Assembly: GCF_003595175.1 (NCBI RefSeq)
Contig: NZ_CP032419.1
Location: forward strand, 1,798,001 to 1,862,000
Origin: Pseudomonas cavernae
GTDB lineage: Bacteria; Pseudomonadota; Gammaproteobacteria; Pseudomonadales; Pseudomonadaceae
Length of the DNA stretch: 64,000 bases
Direction: 5' to 3'
Shown here: positions 51,033 through 60,387 of the stretch, piece by piece
Layout of the letters: each line of letters starts with the position of its first letter
Numbering within the stretch: position 1 is the first letter of the stretch
Program-made: the position numbers and the translations under genes
The notes under the pieces: model-generated
The model's input: the letters and a program-made list of their open reading frames with translations, nothing else
Databases searched by the model: none
Told to the model about the DNA's origin: nothing

Positions 51033-51989
51033 ATGGATAGTCGCCTGCTGAGCGAACGCAGTAGCGTGTTCGAGCGCGCCGATCCCTATGCGGTGTCCGA
51101 CTACGTGAACCAACACGTTGGAGCGCATGGCATCCGCTTGCCCGCGGTCGGTCACCCACAGGCCAGTCTCAGCCATCGCCAGTTCGCCAGCCTCGACCTC
51201 TGCCGCATCAGCTACGGCGGCGCGGTGCGCGTCACCTCGCCGGCGCTGGAAACCATCTACCACCTGCAGATTTTGCTGCGCGGTCATTGCCTGTGGCGCG
51301 GCTACAAGCAGGAGCACTATTTCGCGCCAGGCGAGCTGCTGCTGATCAACCCGGACGATCCGGTCGACCTGACCTACTCGGACGACTGCGAGAAGTTCAT
51401 CCTCAAGCTGCCCACCGCGCTGCTCGAGTCCATCTGCGACGAGCAGCGCTGGCAGCGGCCGGGGCAGGGCGTGCGCTTCCTGGAGAATCGCTACCAGCTG
51501 CAGGAGCTCGAGGGCTTCACCGGCCTGCTCGCCATGGTCTGCCAGGAAGCAGAAAGTGGCGTGCCGCTGCCGCGCGTGCAGGAGCACTACGCGCAAATCG
51601 TCGGCAGCAAGCTGCTGACCCTGATGAAGACCAATGTCAGCCGCGAAAGTCTGAGCGGGCAGGCCGCGAGCTTCGAGCGCATCCTCGACTACATCGAGCA
51701 CAACCTGAAGCAGGACATCTGCAGCGAATTCCTCGCTCAGCAGGCGAGCATGAGCCTGCGCTCGCTCTACGCGCTGTTCGAGCGCCACGTCGGCACTACA
51801 CCCAAGCACTACATCCGTCAGAAAAAACTCGAGCGCGTGCGCGCCTGTCTCGGCGACCCGAGCTGCAGCGTGCGCAATATCACCGAGCTGGCGCTGGACT
51901 ACGGCTTCCTGCACCTCGGGCGCTTCTCCGAAAGCTACCGCCTGCAGTTCGGCGAGCTGCCGTCCGATACCCTCAAGCGCCGCGGTTGA
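51033..51989 (+). CDS. benR: AraC/XylS-family activator of benzoate degradation
   Basis: This 318-residue protein has an N-terminal effector domain (YHLQILLRGHCLWRGYKQEHYFAPGELLLINPDDPVDLTYS). The C-terminal AraC/XylS DNA-binding domain has two helix-turn-helix units (SEFLAQQASMSLRSLYALFERHVGTTPKHYIRQKKLERVRACL and SVRNITELALDYGFLHLGRFSESYRLQFGELPSDTLKRR). Length and sequence match BenR of pseudomonads, which activates the ben promoter with benzoate. Start ATG 51033 begins MDSRLLSERSSVFERADPYAVSDYVNQH. Two XylS-type boxes lie between this gene and benA. Confidence 0.93.
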   Translation: MDSRLLSERSSVFERADPYAVSDYVNQHVGAHGIRLPAVGHPQASLSHRQFASLDLCRISYGGAVRVTSPALETIYHLQILLRGHCLWRGYKQEHYFAPGELLLINPDDPVDLTYSDDCEKFILKLPTALLESICDEQRWQRPGQGVRFLENRYQLQELEGFTGLLAMVCQEAESGVPLPRVQEHYAQIVGSKLLTLMKTNVSRESLSGQAASFERILDYIEHNLKQDICSEFLAQQASMSLRSLYALFERHVGTTPKHYIRQKKLERVRACLGDPSCSVRNITELALDYGFLHLGRFSESYRLQFGELPSDTLKRRG

Positions 51990-52026
51990 TCCACCCCGCA
52001 CATCCGTGCGCGCCCACGGGTTCCCT

Positions 52027-52100
52027 TGTAGGAGCGAATTCATTCGCGATCCGGTCCGGCAGCGCCGTCGGCGTCCTTCGCGAATGAATTCGCTCCTACA
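52027..52100. repeat. REP-like palindrome with perfect 23-bp arms
   Basis: Arms at 52027-52049 and 52078-52100 (starting TGTAGGAGCGAATTCATTCG) are exact reverse complements around a 28-base loop. Probably an intergenic REP element that also terminates benR transcripts. It lies 28 bases before the first BenR box. Confidence 0.9.
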
Positions 52101-52127
52101 GGTCTTCCCTGACGATTGCCACCGCAC

Positions 52128-52163
52128 TGCACAAAACGGATAGCGATCTGCACAAAGCGGATA
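52128..52163 (+). promoter_or_regulatory. BenR (XylS-type) direct repeats at the ben promoter
   Basis: TGCACAAAACGGATA (52128-52142) and TGCACAAAGCGGATA (52149-52163) both fit the XylS box TGCA-N6-GGNTA. They are 6 bases apart, as at the TOL Pm promoter. The second box should overlap the -35 region; a CATAAC about 20 bases on is a possible -10. Confidence 0.85.
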
Positions 52164-52227
52164 TTGCCACCGCATTCCCAGCCATAACCTGAGCCTCGAC
52201 TGAACAATAACAACGGAGGCCCTGGCC

Positions 52228-53586
52228 ATGTCCCTGGGATCTGATTTCCTGCATTCCCTGCTTGAGGAAGATAAGGAGAAGGGCGTCTACCGCTGCAAGC
52301 GGGAGATGTTCACCGACCCGCGTCTGTTCGAACTCGAGATGAAGCACATCTTTGAGGGCAACTGGGTCTACCTCGCTCACGAAAGCCAAATTCCCAACAA
52401 GAACGACTACCTGACCACCATGATGGGCCGGCAGTCGATCTTCATCGCGCGCAACAAGGACGGCGAGCTGAATGCCTTCCTCAACGCCTGCAGCCACCGC
52501 GGCGCGCAGCTGTGCCGGCACAAGTCCGGCAACAAGTCGTCCTACACCTGCCCGTTCCACGGCTGGACCTTCAACAACAGCGGCAAGCTGCTCAAGGTCA
52601 AGGACCCGGCCGAAGCCGGCTACCCGTCGAGCTTCAACTGCGAAGGCTCGCATGACCTGACCCGCGTCGCCCGTTTCGAGTCCTACCGCGGCTTCCTGTT
52701 CGGCAGTCTGAATGCCGACGTGAAGCCGCTGGTCGAGCACCTCGGCGAGTCGGCGAAGATCATCGACATGATCGTCGACCAGTCGCCGGAAGGCCTGGAA
52801 GTGCTGCGCGGCTCGTCCTCCTACATCTACGAGGGCAACTGGAAGCTGACCGCCGAGAACGGCGCCGACGGCTACCACGTCAGCTCGGTGCACTGGAACT
52901 ACGCCGCCACCCAGAACCAGCGCAAGCAGCGCGAGGCCGGCGAAGAGATCAAGACCATGAGCGCCGGCAGCTGGGCCAAGAACGGCGGTGGTTTCTACTC
53001 CTTCGACCACGGCCACCTGTTGCTTTGGACCCGCTGGGCCAACCCCGAGGACCGTCCGGCCTATGAGCGCCGCGACGAACTGGCCCGCGACTTCGGCCAG
53101 GCCCGCGCCGACTGGATGATCGAGAACTCGCGCAACCTGTGCCTGTACCCGAACGTCTACCTGATGGACCAGTTCAGCTCGCAGATCCGCATCGCCCGGC
53201 CGATCGCCGTCGACAAGACCGAGATCACCATCTACTGCATCGCACCCAAGGGCGAGAGCGCCGAGGCCCGGGCCAAGCGCATCCGCCAGTACGAGGACTT
53301 CTTCAACGTCAGCGGCATGGCCACCCCGGACGACCTGGAGGAATTCCGTTCCTGCCAGCTCGGCTACCAGGGCAGCCGCGGCTGGAACGACATGTCGCGC
53401 GGCGCCGCCCACTGGGTGGAAGGTGCCGACGAGGCGGCGCAGGAAATCGACCTGCACCCGCACCTCTCCGGCGTGCGTACCGAGGACGAGGGTCTGTTCG
53501 TGCTGCAGCACCAGTACTGGCAGCAGACCATGCTCAAGGCCGCCGCCAGCGAAGCGCAACTGATCCCCGTGGAGGCCGTGCAATGA
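52228..53586 (+). CDS. benA: Benzoate 1,2-dioxygenase large (alpha) subunit
   Basis: The 452-residue oxygenase subunit converts benzoate, O2 and reducing power to a cis-diol. Rieske ligands are Cys88, His90, Cys108 and His111 ([23 protein letters not shown]). The mononuclear iron His pair is in [22 protein letters not shown] precedes ATG 52228. It overlaps benB by four bases (ATGA). It works with BenB (beta) and BenC (reductase). Expressed from the BenR-dependent promoter. Confidence 0.97.
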   Translation: MSLGSDFLHSLLEEDKEKGVYRCKREMFTDPRLFELEMKHIFEGNWVYLAHESQIPNKNDYLTTMMGRQSIFIARNKDGELNAFLNACSHRGAQLCRHKSGNKSSYTCPFHGWTFNNSGKLLKVKDPAEAGYPSSFNCEGSHDLTRVARFESYRGFLFGSLNADVKPLVEHLGESAKIIDMIVDQSPEGLEVLRGSSSYIYEGNWKLTAENGADGYHVSSVHWNYAATQNQRKQREAGEEIKTMSAGSWAKNGGGFYSFDHGHLLLWTRWANPEDRPAYERRDELARDFGQARADWMIENSRNLCLYPNVYLMDQFSSQIRIARPIAVDKTEITIYCIAPKGESAEARAKRIRQYEDFFNVSGMATPDDLEEFRSCQLGYQGSRGWNDMSRGAAHWVEGADEAAQEIDLHPHLSGVRTEDEGLFVLQHQYWQQTMLKAAASEAQLIPVEAVQ

Positions 53587-54071
53587 GCATCTCTTACGAC
53601 GCCGTGCGCGACTTCCTCTACCGCGAAGCGCGCTACCTGGATGACAGCGAGTGGGACAGCTGGCTGGAGCTGTACGCCGCCGATGCCACCTTCTGGATGC
53701 CGTCCTGGGATGACAACGACACCCTCACCGAAGACCCGCAGACGGAAATCTCGCTGATCTGGTACGGCAACCGTGGCGGCCTGGAAGACCGCGTGTTCCG
53801 CATCAAGACCGAGCGCTCCAGCGCGACCATGCCGGACACCCGCACCTCGCACAACATCAGCAACATCGAGCTGCTCGAAGCCGCCGACGGCCTGTGCCAG
53901 GTGCGCTTCAACTGGCACACGCTGAGCTTCCGCTACAAGACCGTCGACAGTTACTTCGGCACCAGCTTCTACACCCTCGATGTGCGCGGCGACAGCCCGC
54001 TGATCAAGGCCAAGAAGGTGGTTCTCAAGAACGACTATGTCCGCCAAGTCATCGACATCTACCACATCTGA
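53583..54071 (+). CDS. benB: Benzoate 1,2-dioxygenase small (beta) subunit
   Basis: The 162-residue beta subunit has the cone-shaped SnoaL-like fold: [71 protein letters not shown]. It is structural and contributes to the alpha3beta3 oxygenase. The start overlaps the benA stop, indicating coupled synthesis in equal amounts. Confidence 0.96.
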   Translation: MSISYDAVRDFLYREARYLDDSEWDSWLELYAADATFWMPSWDDNDTLTEDPQTEISLIWYGNRGGLEDRVFRIKTERSSATMPDTRTSHNISNIELLEAADGLCQVRFNWHTLSFRYKTVDSYFGTSFYTLDVRGDSPLIKAKKVVLKNDYVRQVIDIYHI

Positions 54072-54128
54072 AAAACACGGCATGACCCAGCGCAGTAGCT
54101 TCATGTCGCGTTTTTACCGAGGTGCACC

Positions 54129-55142
54129 ATGAGTCACAAGATCGCACTGAATTTCGAAGACGGCGTTACCCGTTTCATCGACGCCGCCGCTGGCGAAACC
54201 GTCGCCGACGCCGCCTACCGCCAGGGCATCAACATCCCGCTGGACTGCCGTGACGGCGCCTGCGGCACCTGCAAGTGCTTCGCCGAAGCCGGCCGTTACG
54301 ACCTCGGCCAGGACTACATCGAGGATGCGCTGAGCGAGGAAGAGGCGGAGCAGGGCTATGTGCTGACCTGCCAGATGCGTGCGCAGAGCGACTGCGTGGT
54401 GCGCGTGCCGGCGTCGTCGGATGTGTGCAAGACCCAGCAGGCCAGCTTCGAGGCCAGCATCAGCGCGGTGCGGCAGCTGTCCGACAGCACCATCGCGCTG
54501 TCGATCCAGGATGAGTCGCTTTCCCAGCTGGCGTTCCTGCCGGGTCAGTACGTCAACCTCAAGGTGCCGGGCAGCGAGCAGAGCCGCGCCTATTCGTTCA
54601 GCTCGCTGCAGAAGGACGGCGAAGTCAGCTTCCTGATCCGCAACGTGCCGGGCGGGCTGATGAGCAGCTTCCTCAGCGGCCTGGCCAAGGCCGGCGACGC
54701 CATGACCCTGGCCGGCCCGCTGGGCAGCTTCTACCTGCGCGAGATCAAGCGCCCGCTGCTGCTGCTCGCCGGCGGCACCGGTCTGGCGCCGTTCACCGCG
54801 ATGCTCGAGAAGATCGCCGAGCAGGGCAGCGAACACCCGCTGCACCTGATCTACGGCGTGACCAACGACTTCGACCTGGTGGAGGTGGACAGGCTCGAGG
54901 CCTTCGCCGCGCGCATCCCCAACTTCACCTTCAGCGCCTGCGTGGCCAACCCGGACAGCAGCTATCCGCAGAAGGGCTACGTCACCCAGCACATCGCGCC
55001 CAAGCACCTGAATGACGGCGACGTCGACGTCTACCTGTGCGGCCCGCCGCCGATGGTCGAGGCGGTCAGCCAGTACATCCGCGAGCAGGGCATCGCGCCT
55101 GCGAATTTCTACTACGAGAAGTTCGCGGCCAGCGCGGCCTGA
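54129..55142 (+). CDS. benC: Benzoate 1,2-dioxygenase electron-transfer reductase
   Basis: The 337-residue reductase passes electrons from NADH to BenAB. An N-terminal plant-type ferredoxin domain has Cys40, Cys45, Cys48 and Cys81 (DCRDGACGTCKCF, VLTCQM). The FAD-binding motif RAYSFSS lies mid-protein. An NADH domain includes LLAGGTGLAPFTAMLEKI and VYLCGPPPMVEAV. It lies 57 bases after benB. A CTCTCCC repeat separates it from benD. Confidence 0.97.
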   Translation: MSHKIALNFEDGVTRFIDAAAGETVADAAYRQGINIPLDCRDGACGTCKCFAEAGRYDLGQDYIEDALSEEEAEQGYVLTCQMRAQSDCVVRVPASSDVCKTQQASFEASISAVRQLSDSTIALSIQDESLSQLAFLPGQYVNLKVPGSEQSRAYSFSSLQKDGEVSFLIRNVPGGLMSSFLSGLAKAGDAMTLAGPLGSFYLREIKRPLLLLAGGTGLAPFTAMLEKIAEQGSEHPLHLIYGVTNDFDLVEVDRLEAFAARIPNFTFSACVANPDSSYPQKGYVTQHIAPKHLNDGDVDVYLCGPPPMVEAVSQYIREQGIAPANFYYEKFAASAA

Positions 55143-55146
55143 TTTT

Positions 55147-55246
55147 CTCCCCTCGCCCATTTATGGGAGAGGGGCCGGGGGAGAGGGAAGGGTAGCGGCA
55201 CAAGCCTTGCCCTCTCCCCAACCCTCTCCTGCAAGCGGGAGAGGGA
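55147..55246. repeat. CTCTCCC-type dispersed repeat, copy 2
   Basis: About 100 bases between benC and benD: TTTATGGGAGAGGGG near the left end, CCCTCTCCCCAACCCTCTCC and a right hairpin with GCAAGCGGGAGAGGG. Same family as 28709, 57598, 60181 and 61642. Confidence 0.85.
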
Positions 55247-55315
55247 GCCAAAAGCGGTTTAAGCGTGAGTCCCTCTGGGCCGTGTATTGGCCGGCCCATT
55301 TTTTTCGAGGCTGCG

Positions 55316-56092
55316 ATGAACATGAGATTCGAAAGCAAGGTCGCCCTGGTCACCGGCGCCGCCCAAGGCATCGGTCGCCGCGTCGCCGAGCGGCTGCTCG
55401 CCGAAGGCGCGCAGGTGGTGGCGGTGGACCGCTCCGAACTGGTCCACGAACTGCTGGACGCGCGAGCACACGACGGCAAGGTCCTGACCCTGACCGCCGA
55501 TCTCGAGCAATACGCCGACTGCGAGCGCGTCATGGCCGCGGCGGTGAAGGGCTTCGGCCGTCTGGACATCCTGATCAACAATGTCGGCGGGACCATCTGG
55601 GCCAAGCCGTTCGAGCACTACCGCGAACAGGAGATCGAGGCCGAAGTGCGTCGTTCGCTGTTCCCCACCCTGTGGTGCTGCCACGCCGCGCTGCCGCACA
55701 TGCTGGCGCAGGGCGGCGGCGCCATCGTCAACGTCTCCTCGATCGCCACCCGCAGCCTCAATCGCGTGCCCTACGGCGCGGCCAAGGGCGGCGTCAACGC
55801 GCTGACCGCCTGCCTGGCGTTCGAGAACGCCGAGCGCGGCATCCGCGTCAACGCCACCGCGCCGGGCGGTACCGAAGCGCCACCCCGGCGCATCCCGCGC
55901 AACGTTGCCGAGCAGAGCGCCGAGGAGCAGGTCTGGTACCAGCAGATCGTTGACCAAACCCTGTCCAGCAGCCTGATGAAGCGCTACGGCAGCATCGACG
56001 AGCAGGTCGGCGCGATCCTGTTCCTGGCTTCCGACGAAGCCTCCTACATCACCGGCGTGACCCTTCCCGTAGGTGGTGGCGATCTGGGATGA
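55316..56092 (+). CDS. benD: 1,6-dihydroxycyclohexa-2,4-diene-1-carboxylate dehydrogenase
   Basis: This 258-residue SDR oxidises and decarboxylates the benzoate cis-diol to catechol with NAD+. Motifs: TGAAQGIG, VAVDRSE at the NAD-selective position, NNVGG, SSIATR with the catalytic Ser, and YGAAK (YxxxK). APGGTEAPPRRIPRN is typical of BenD/XylL. ATG 55316 is preceded by GAGG; ATG 55322 is possible. It lies after a repeat element, 173 bases behind benC, so its expression may be lower than benABC. Confidence 0.95.
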   Translation: MNMRFESKVALVTGAAQGIGRRVAERLLAEGAQVVAVDRSELVHELLDARAHDGKVLTLTADLEQYADCERVMAAAVKGFGRLDILINNVGGTIWAKPFEHYREQEIEAEVRRSLFPTLWCCHAALPHMLAQGGGAIVNVSSIATRSLNRVPYGAAKGGVNALTACLAFENAERGIRVNATAPGGTEAPPRRIPRNVAEQSAEEQVWYQQIVDQTLSSSLMKRYGSIDEQVGAILFLASDEASYITGVTLPVGGGDLG

Positions 56093-56102
56093 GTGGCGAT
56101 TC

Positions 56103-56177
56103 GTAGGATGGGTTGAGCGCAGCGATACCCATCAACACCGCGGCGATGGGTATCGCCTATGGCTCAACCCATCCTAC
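56103..56177. repeat. GTAGGATGGG-type palindrome, copy 3
   Basis: GTAGGATGGGTTGAGCGCAG left arm pairs with GGCTCAACCCATCCTAC right arm; GCGATACCC/GGGTATCGC extends the stem. It lies between benD and benK. Confidence 0.85.
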
Positions 56178-56229
56178 GGAATTCCGGTTTATGCGGTTTC
56201 ACAACAAAAACAAAAGAGAGACAGATGCC

Positions 56230-57570
56230 ATGCGAAAAATCGACGTACACGAGGTCATCGACAACGCGCGCTTCAGCCGTTTCCACTGGATGGTGATGTG
56301 CTGGTGCGCACTGCTGCTGATCTTCGACGGCTATGACCTGTTCATCTACGGCGTGGTCCTGCCGGTGCTGATGAAGGAGTGGGGCATGACCCCGCTGCAG
56401 GCCGGCGCCCTCGGTAGCTACGCGCTGTTCGGCATGATGTTCGGCGCCCTGGCGTTCGGCAGCCTGGCCGACAAGATCGGCCGCAAGAAGGGCATCGCCA
56501 TCTGCTTCGCGCTGTTTTCCGGCGCCACCATCATCAACGGCTTCGCCAGCAACCCCACCGAGTTCGGCATTTGCCGCTTCCTCGCCGGCCTCGGCTGCGG
56601 CGGCCTGATGCCCAATGCGGTGGCGTTGATGAACGAATACGCGCCGAAGAAACTGCGCAGCACCCTGGTCGCCATCATGTTCAGCGGCTACTCGCTGGGC
56701 GGCATGCTGTCCGCCGGCGTGGGCATCTACATGCTGCCGCGCTTCGGCTGGGAGGCGATGTTCTTCGCCGCCGCCGTGCCGCTGCTGCTGTTGCCGCTGA
56801 TCCTCTACTTCCTGCCCGAGTCGGTCGGCTTCCTGGTGCGCCAGGGGCGGTCCGCGCAGGCCCGCGCCATCCTCAATCGCGTCGATGACAGCCGTGCGCT
56901 GCAGGCCGACGACGTGCTGGAGATGAGCGAAACCAAGGGCAAGGGTGTCGCCGTGCTGGAGCTGTTCCGCGATGGTCGCGCGGTGCGCACCCTGTCGATC
57001 TGGGTGGCCTTCTTCTGCTGCCTGCTGATGGTCTACGCGCTCAGCTCCTGGCTGCCGAAACTGATGGCCAACGCCGGCTACAGCCTGGGTTCGAGCCTGT
57101 CGTTCCTGCTCGCGCTGAACTTCGGCGGCATGTTCGGCGCCATCTTCGGCGGCTGGCTGGGCGACCGCTTCAACCTGATCAAGGTGATGGTCGGCTTCTT
57201 CGTCGCCGCCGCCGCGTCGATCAGCCTGCTCGGCGTGAACAGCCCGATGCCGGTGCTCTACCTGCTGATCTTCGTCGCCGGCGCTACCACCATCGGCACG
57301 CAGATCCTCCTCTACGCCGGTGCCGCGCAGCTCTACGGCCTGTCGATCCGCTCCACCGGCCTCGGCTGGGCTTCGGGCATCGGCCGCAACGGCGCCATCG
57401 TCGGCCCGCTGCTGGGCGGCGCGCTGATGGGCATCAACCTGCCGCTGCAACTCAACTTCATGGCCTTCGCCGTCCCCGGCGTCGCCGCCGCCCTCGCCAT
57501 GCTGGTGTACAGCCTCAACGAGCGCCGCAGCCAGGCGGTGACTGCGCCGCTGATGGCGGCCAAGGCCTGA
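56230..57570 (+). CDS. benK: Benzoate MFS transporter
   Basis: This 446-residue major facilitator of the aromatic acid:H+ symporter family has twelve hydrophobic segments. DGYDLFIYGVVLP in TM1 carries the family's acidic residues, followed by the loop motif GSLADKIGRKKG. A central soluble loop and a GGWLGDRFN loop lie in the second half. It imports benzoate. Start ATG 56230 (MRKIDVHEVIDNARFSRFHW) follows AGAGAG. A CTCTCCC repeat separates it from catB. Confidence 0.94.
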   Translation: MRKIDVHEVIDNARFSRFHWMVMCWCALLLIFDGYDLFIYGVVLPVLMKEWGMTPLQAGALGSYALFGMMFGALAFGSLADKIGRKKGIAICFALFSGATIINGFASNPTEFGICRFLAGLGCGGLMPNAVALMNEYAPKKLRSTLVAIMFSGYSLGGMLSAGVGIYMLPRFGWEAMFFAAAVPLLLLPLILYFLPESVGFLVRQGRSAQARAILNRVDDSRALQADDVLEMSETKGKGVAVLELFRDGRAVRTLSIWVAFFCCLLMVYALSSWLPKLMANAGYSLGSSLSFLLALNFGGMFGAIFGGWLGDRFNLIKVMVGFFVAAAASISLLGVNSPMPVLYLLIFVAGATTIGTQILLYAGAAQLYGLSIRSTGLGWASGIGRNGAIVGPLLGGALMGINLPLQLNFMAFAVPGVAAALAMLVYSLNERRSQAVTAPLMAAKA

Positions 57571-57597
57571 GCTGATGCGGCGCAGGAGCGCTTTGTT

Positions 57598-57701
57598 CCC
57601 TCTCCCGCGTGCGGGAGAGGGCTAGGGAGAGGGTAGGGCCGGCGACTCGTAGCTGCCTGCCACCCTCTCCCCCGGCCCCTCTCCCGCAAGCGGGAGAGGG
57701 G
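57598..57701. repeat. CTCTCCC-type dispersed repeat, copy 3
   Basis: Between benK and catB: CCCTCTCCCGCGTGCGGGAG at the left, CCCCTCTCCCGCAAGCGGGA at the right, each a hairpin. The 157-base gap holds nothing else. Confidence 0.85.
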
Positions 57702-57727
57702 AGTTACTGAACAACTGGAAGAACACA

Positions 57728-58849
57728 ATGAGCCAAGTCCTGATCGAAAGCCTGTCGGCGACCATCGTCGACCTGCCGACCATCCGCCCGCACAAGCTGG
57801 CGATGCACACCATGCAGAACCAGACCCTGGTGATCATCCGCCTGCGCTGCTCGGACGGCGTCGAGGGCATCGGCGAATCGACCACCATCGGCGGTCTGGC
57901 CTACGGCAACGAGAGCCCGGAGAGCATCAAGACCAACCTCGATGCGCACTTCGCGCCGCTGCTGGTCGGCCAGGACGCGGCCAACATCAACGCCGCCATG
58001 CTGCGCCTGGACAAGGTGATCAAGGGCAACACCTTCGCCAAGTCCGGGGTCGAGAGCGCGTTGCTCGACGCCCAGGGCAAGCGCCTCGGCCTGCCGGTCA
58101 GCGAACTGCTCGGCGGGCGCGTGCGCGACAGCCTGGAAGTGGCCTGGACCCTGGCCTCCGGCGACACCGCGCGGGACATCGCCGAGGCCGAGCAGATGCT
58201 CGACTGCCGCCGCCACCGCATCTTCAAGCTGAAGATCGGCGCCAACCCGGTCAGCCACGACCTGGCCCACGTCATCGCGATCAAGAAGGCCCTCGGCGAG
58301 CGCGCCAGCGTGCGCGTCGACGTCAACCAGTACTGGGACGAATCCCAGGCGCTGCGCGCCTGCCAGGTGCTCGGCGACAACGGCATCGACCTGATCGAGC
58401 AGCCGATTTCGCGGATCAACCGCGCCGGCCAGGTGCGCCTCAACCAGCGCAGCCCGGCGCCGATCATGGCCGACGAATCCATCGAGTCGGTGGAGGACGC
58501 CTTCAGCCTGGCCGCCGACGGCGCGGCCTCGATCTTCGCCCTGAAGATCGCCAAGAACGGCGGCCCGCGCGCCGTGCTGCGCACCGCACAGATCGCCGAG
58601 GCGGCCGGCATCGCCCTGTACGGCGGGACCATGCTCGAAGGCGCGATCGGCACCCTGGCCTCGGCCCATGCCTTCATCACCCTCAAGCAGTTGACCTGGG
58701 CCACCGAGCTGTTCGGCCCGCTGTTGCTCACCGAGGAAATCGTCAGCGAGCCGCCGGTCTACCGCGACTTCGCGCTGCACGTGCCGCGCACCCCGGGCCT
58801 CGGCCTGAGCCTCGACGAAGAGCGCCTGGCGCGCTTCGCCCGCCGATAA
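57728..58849 (+). CDS. catB: Muconate cycloisomerase
   Basis: The 373-residue enolase-superfamily enzyme converts cis,cis-muconate to muconolactone. Catalytic Lys167/Lys169 are in RIFKLKIGAN. Metal ligands are in RVDVNQYWD, LIEQPI and IMADESI, and the opposite Lys is in FALKIAKNGG. STTIGGLAYGNES is characteristic of CatB. It is the first of catBCA. No CatR regulator lies next to it, unlike in many pseudomonads, so control may come from BenR read-through or an unlinked CatR. Confidence 0.96.
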   Translation: MSQVLIESLSATIVDLPTIRPHKLAMHTMQNQTLVIIRLRCSDGVEGIGESTTIGGLAYGNESPESIKTNLDAHFAPLLVGQDAANINAAMLRLDKVIKGNTFAKSGVESALLDAQGKRLGLPVSELLGGRVRDSLEVAWTLASGDTARDIAEAEQMLDCRRHRIFKLKIGANPVSHDLAHVIAIKKALGERASVRVDVNQYWDESQALRACQVLGDNGIDLIEQPISRINRAGQVRLNQRSPAPIMADESIESVEDAFSLAADGAASIFALKIAKNGGPRAVLRTAQIAEAAGIALYGGTMLEGAIGTLASAHAFITLKQLTWATELFGPLLLTEEIVSEPPVYRDFALHVPRTPGLGLSLDEERLARFARR

Positions 58850-58880
58850 CAGAACAAAACAGAACGGAGGAGAGAACCCC

Positions 58881-59171
58881 ATGCTGTTCCACGTGAAGAT
58901 GACCGTGAAGTTGCCGCTCGACATGGACCCGGCCAAGGCCGCGCAGCTCAAGGCCGACGAGAAGGAACTGGCCCAGCGCCTGCAACGCGAGGGCAGCTGG
59001 CGCCACCTGTGGCGCATCGCCGGGCACTACGCCAACTACAGCGTGTTCGACCTGCCCAGCGTGGAGGCGCTGCACGACACCCTGCTGCAGCTGCCGCTGT
59101 TCCCCTACATGGACATCGAGGTCGACGGCCTGTGCCGCCATCCCTCGTCGATCCACAGCGACGACCGCTGA
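58881..59171 (+). CDS. catC: Muconolactone delta-isomerase
   Basis: This 96-residue protein starts MLFHVKMTVKLPLDMDPAKAAQLKADEKELAQRLQREGSWRHLWRIAGHYANYSVFDL, the full length of CatC. It isomerises muconolactone to beta-ketoadipate enol-lactone, forming a decamer in known examples. ACGGAGGAGAG precedes the start. It lies 31 bases after catB and 29 before catA. Confidence 0.96.
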   Translation: MLFHVKMTVKLPLDMDPAKAAQLKADEKELAQRLQREGSWRHLWRIAGHYANYSVFDLPSVEALHDTLLQLPLFPYMDIEVDGLCRHPSSIHSDDR

Positions 59172-59200
59172 AACCATCCCAAGAACAAGAGGTACCGATC

Positions 59201-60139
59201 ATGACCGTGAAGATTTCCCAGACTGCCGAACTCCAGAAGTTCTTCGAAGAAGCCGCCGGCTTCGGCAACGACCAGGGCAGCCCGCGCCTGAAGCAGATCA
59301 TCCTGCGCATCCTGGGCGACAGCGCGAAGATCATCGAAGACCTGCAGATCACTGACGACGAATTCTGGAAGGCGGTCGACTACCTGAACCGCCTCGGTGG
59401 TCGCAACGAAGCCGGCCTGCTGGTCGCCGGTCTGGGTATCGAGCACTTTATCGACTTGCTGCAGGACGCCAAGGACGCCCAGTCCGGCCTCACCGGCGGC
59501 ACCCCGCGCACCATCGAGGGCCCGCTGTACGTGGCCGGCGCGCCGATCTGTCAGGGCGAAGCGCGCCTGGATGACGGCAGCGAGGAGGGCGTCGCCACGC
59601 TGATGTTCCTCCAGGGCCAGGTGTTCGACCCGCAGGGCCAGCCGCTGGCCGGCGCCACCGTCGATCTGTGGCACGCCAACACCCAGGGCAACTACTCGTT
59701 CTTCGACCAGAGCCAGTCCGAGTACAACCTGCGCCGGCGCATCGTCACCGACGCCGAAGGCCGCTATCGCGCGCGCAGCATCGTGCCGAGCGGTTACGGC
59801 TGCTCGCCGGACGGCCCGACCCAGGAGTGCCTGGACCTGCTCGGCCGTCATGGCCAGCGTCCGGCGCACATCCACTTCTTCATCTCCGCGCCGGGTCACC
59901 GTCACCTGACCACGCAGATCAACCTGTCGGGCGACCAGTACCTGTGGGACGACTTCGCCTATGCCACCCGCGATGGCCTGGTCGGCGAGGTGAAATTCGT
60001 CGAGGACGCCGCGGCGGCCCAGGCGCGCGGAGTGAGCGGGCGCTTCGCCGAGCTGGAGTTCAGCTTCCAACTGCAAAGCGCGCCGGTGGCCGCCGCCGAA
60101 CAGCGCAGCCAGCGTCCGCGGGCGTTGCAGGAGGCGTGA
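59201..60139 (+). CDS. catA: Catechol 1,2-dioxygenase
   Basis: The 312-residue intradiol dioxygenase cleaves catechol to cis,cis-muconate. Iron ligands Tyr165 (QGNYSFFDQ), Tyr199 (SGYGCSPDG), His223 and His225 (RPAHIHFFIS) are visible. The N-terminal helical linker (residues 1-105) is typical and binds lipid in relatives. ATG 59201 is the first after AAGAGG; the longer frame overlaps catC. It completes benzoate to enol-lactone within this window. Confidence 0.97.
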   Translation: MTVKISQTAELQKFFEEAAGFGNDQGSPRLKQIILRILGDSAKIIEDLQITDDEFWKAVDYLNRLGGRNEAGLLVAGLGIEHFIDLLQDAKDAQSGLTGGTPRTIEGPLYVAGAPICQGEARLDDGSEEGVATLMFLQGQVFDPQGQPLAGATVDLWHANTQGNYSFFDQSQSEYNLRRRIVTDAEGRYRARSIVPSGYGCSPDGPTQECLDLLGRHGQRPAHIHFFISAPGHRHLTTQINLSGDQYLWDDFAYATRDGLVGEVKFVEDAAAAQARGVSGRFAELEFSFQLQSAPVAAAEQRSQRPRALQEA

Positions 60140-60180
60140 GGAGGAAGGTGAGCACGGAGCTGCCGGCTCCCGCACGTCCG

Positions 60181-60287
60181 TCCCCTCTCCCGTTTACGGG
60201 AGAGGGCTAGGGAGAGGGTAGGGCAGGCAGCTCCGTGCTGTCGGCTGCCCTCTCCCCCGGCCCCTCTCCCATGAATGGGAGAGGGGA
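60181..60287. repeat. CTCTCCC-type dispersed repeat, copy 4
   Basis: Between catA and benE: CCCCTCTCCCGTTTACGGGA at the left, CCCCTCTCCCATGAATGGGA at the right. The remaining 100 bases before benE carry no gene. Confidence 0.85.
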
Positions 60288-60387
60288 GCTTAAGGCCGAG
60301 GCCAGTTGAGAGCATCCGCCTTCCCCATAACAAGAGCGAACCGGACCGCGCGTCACGGCTGGCCTGATGCGTCTTGCGCGAGGTGAC

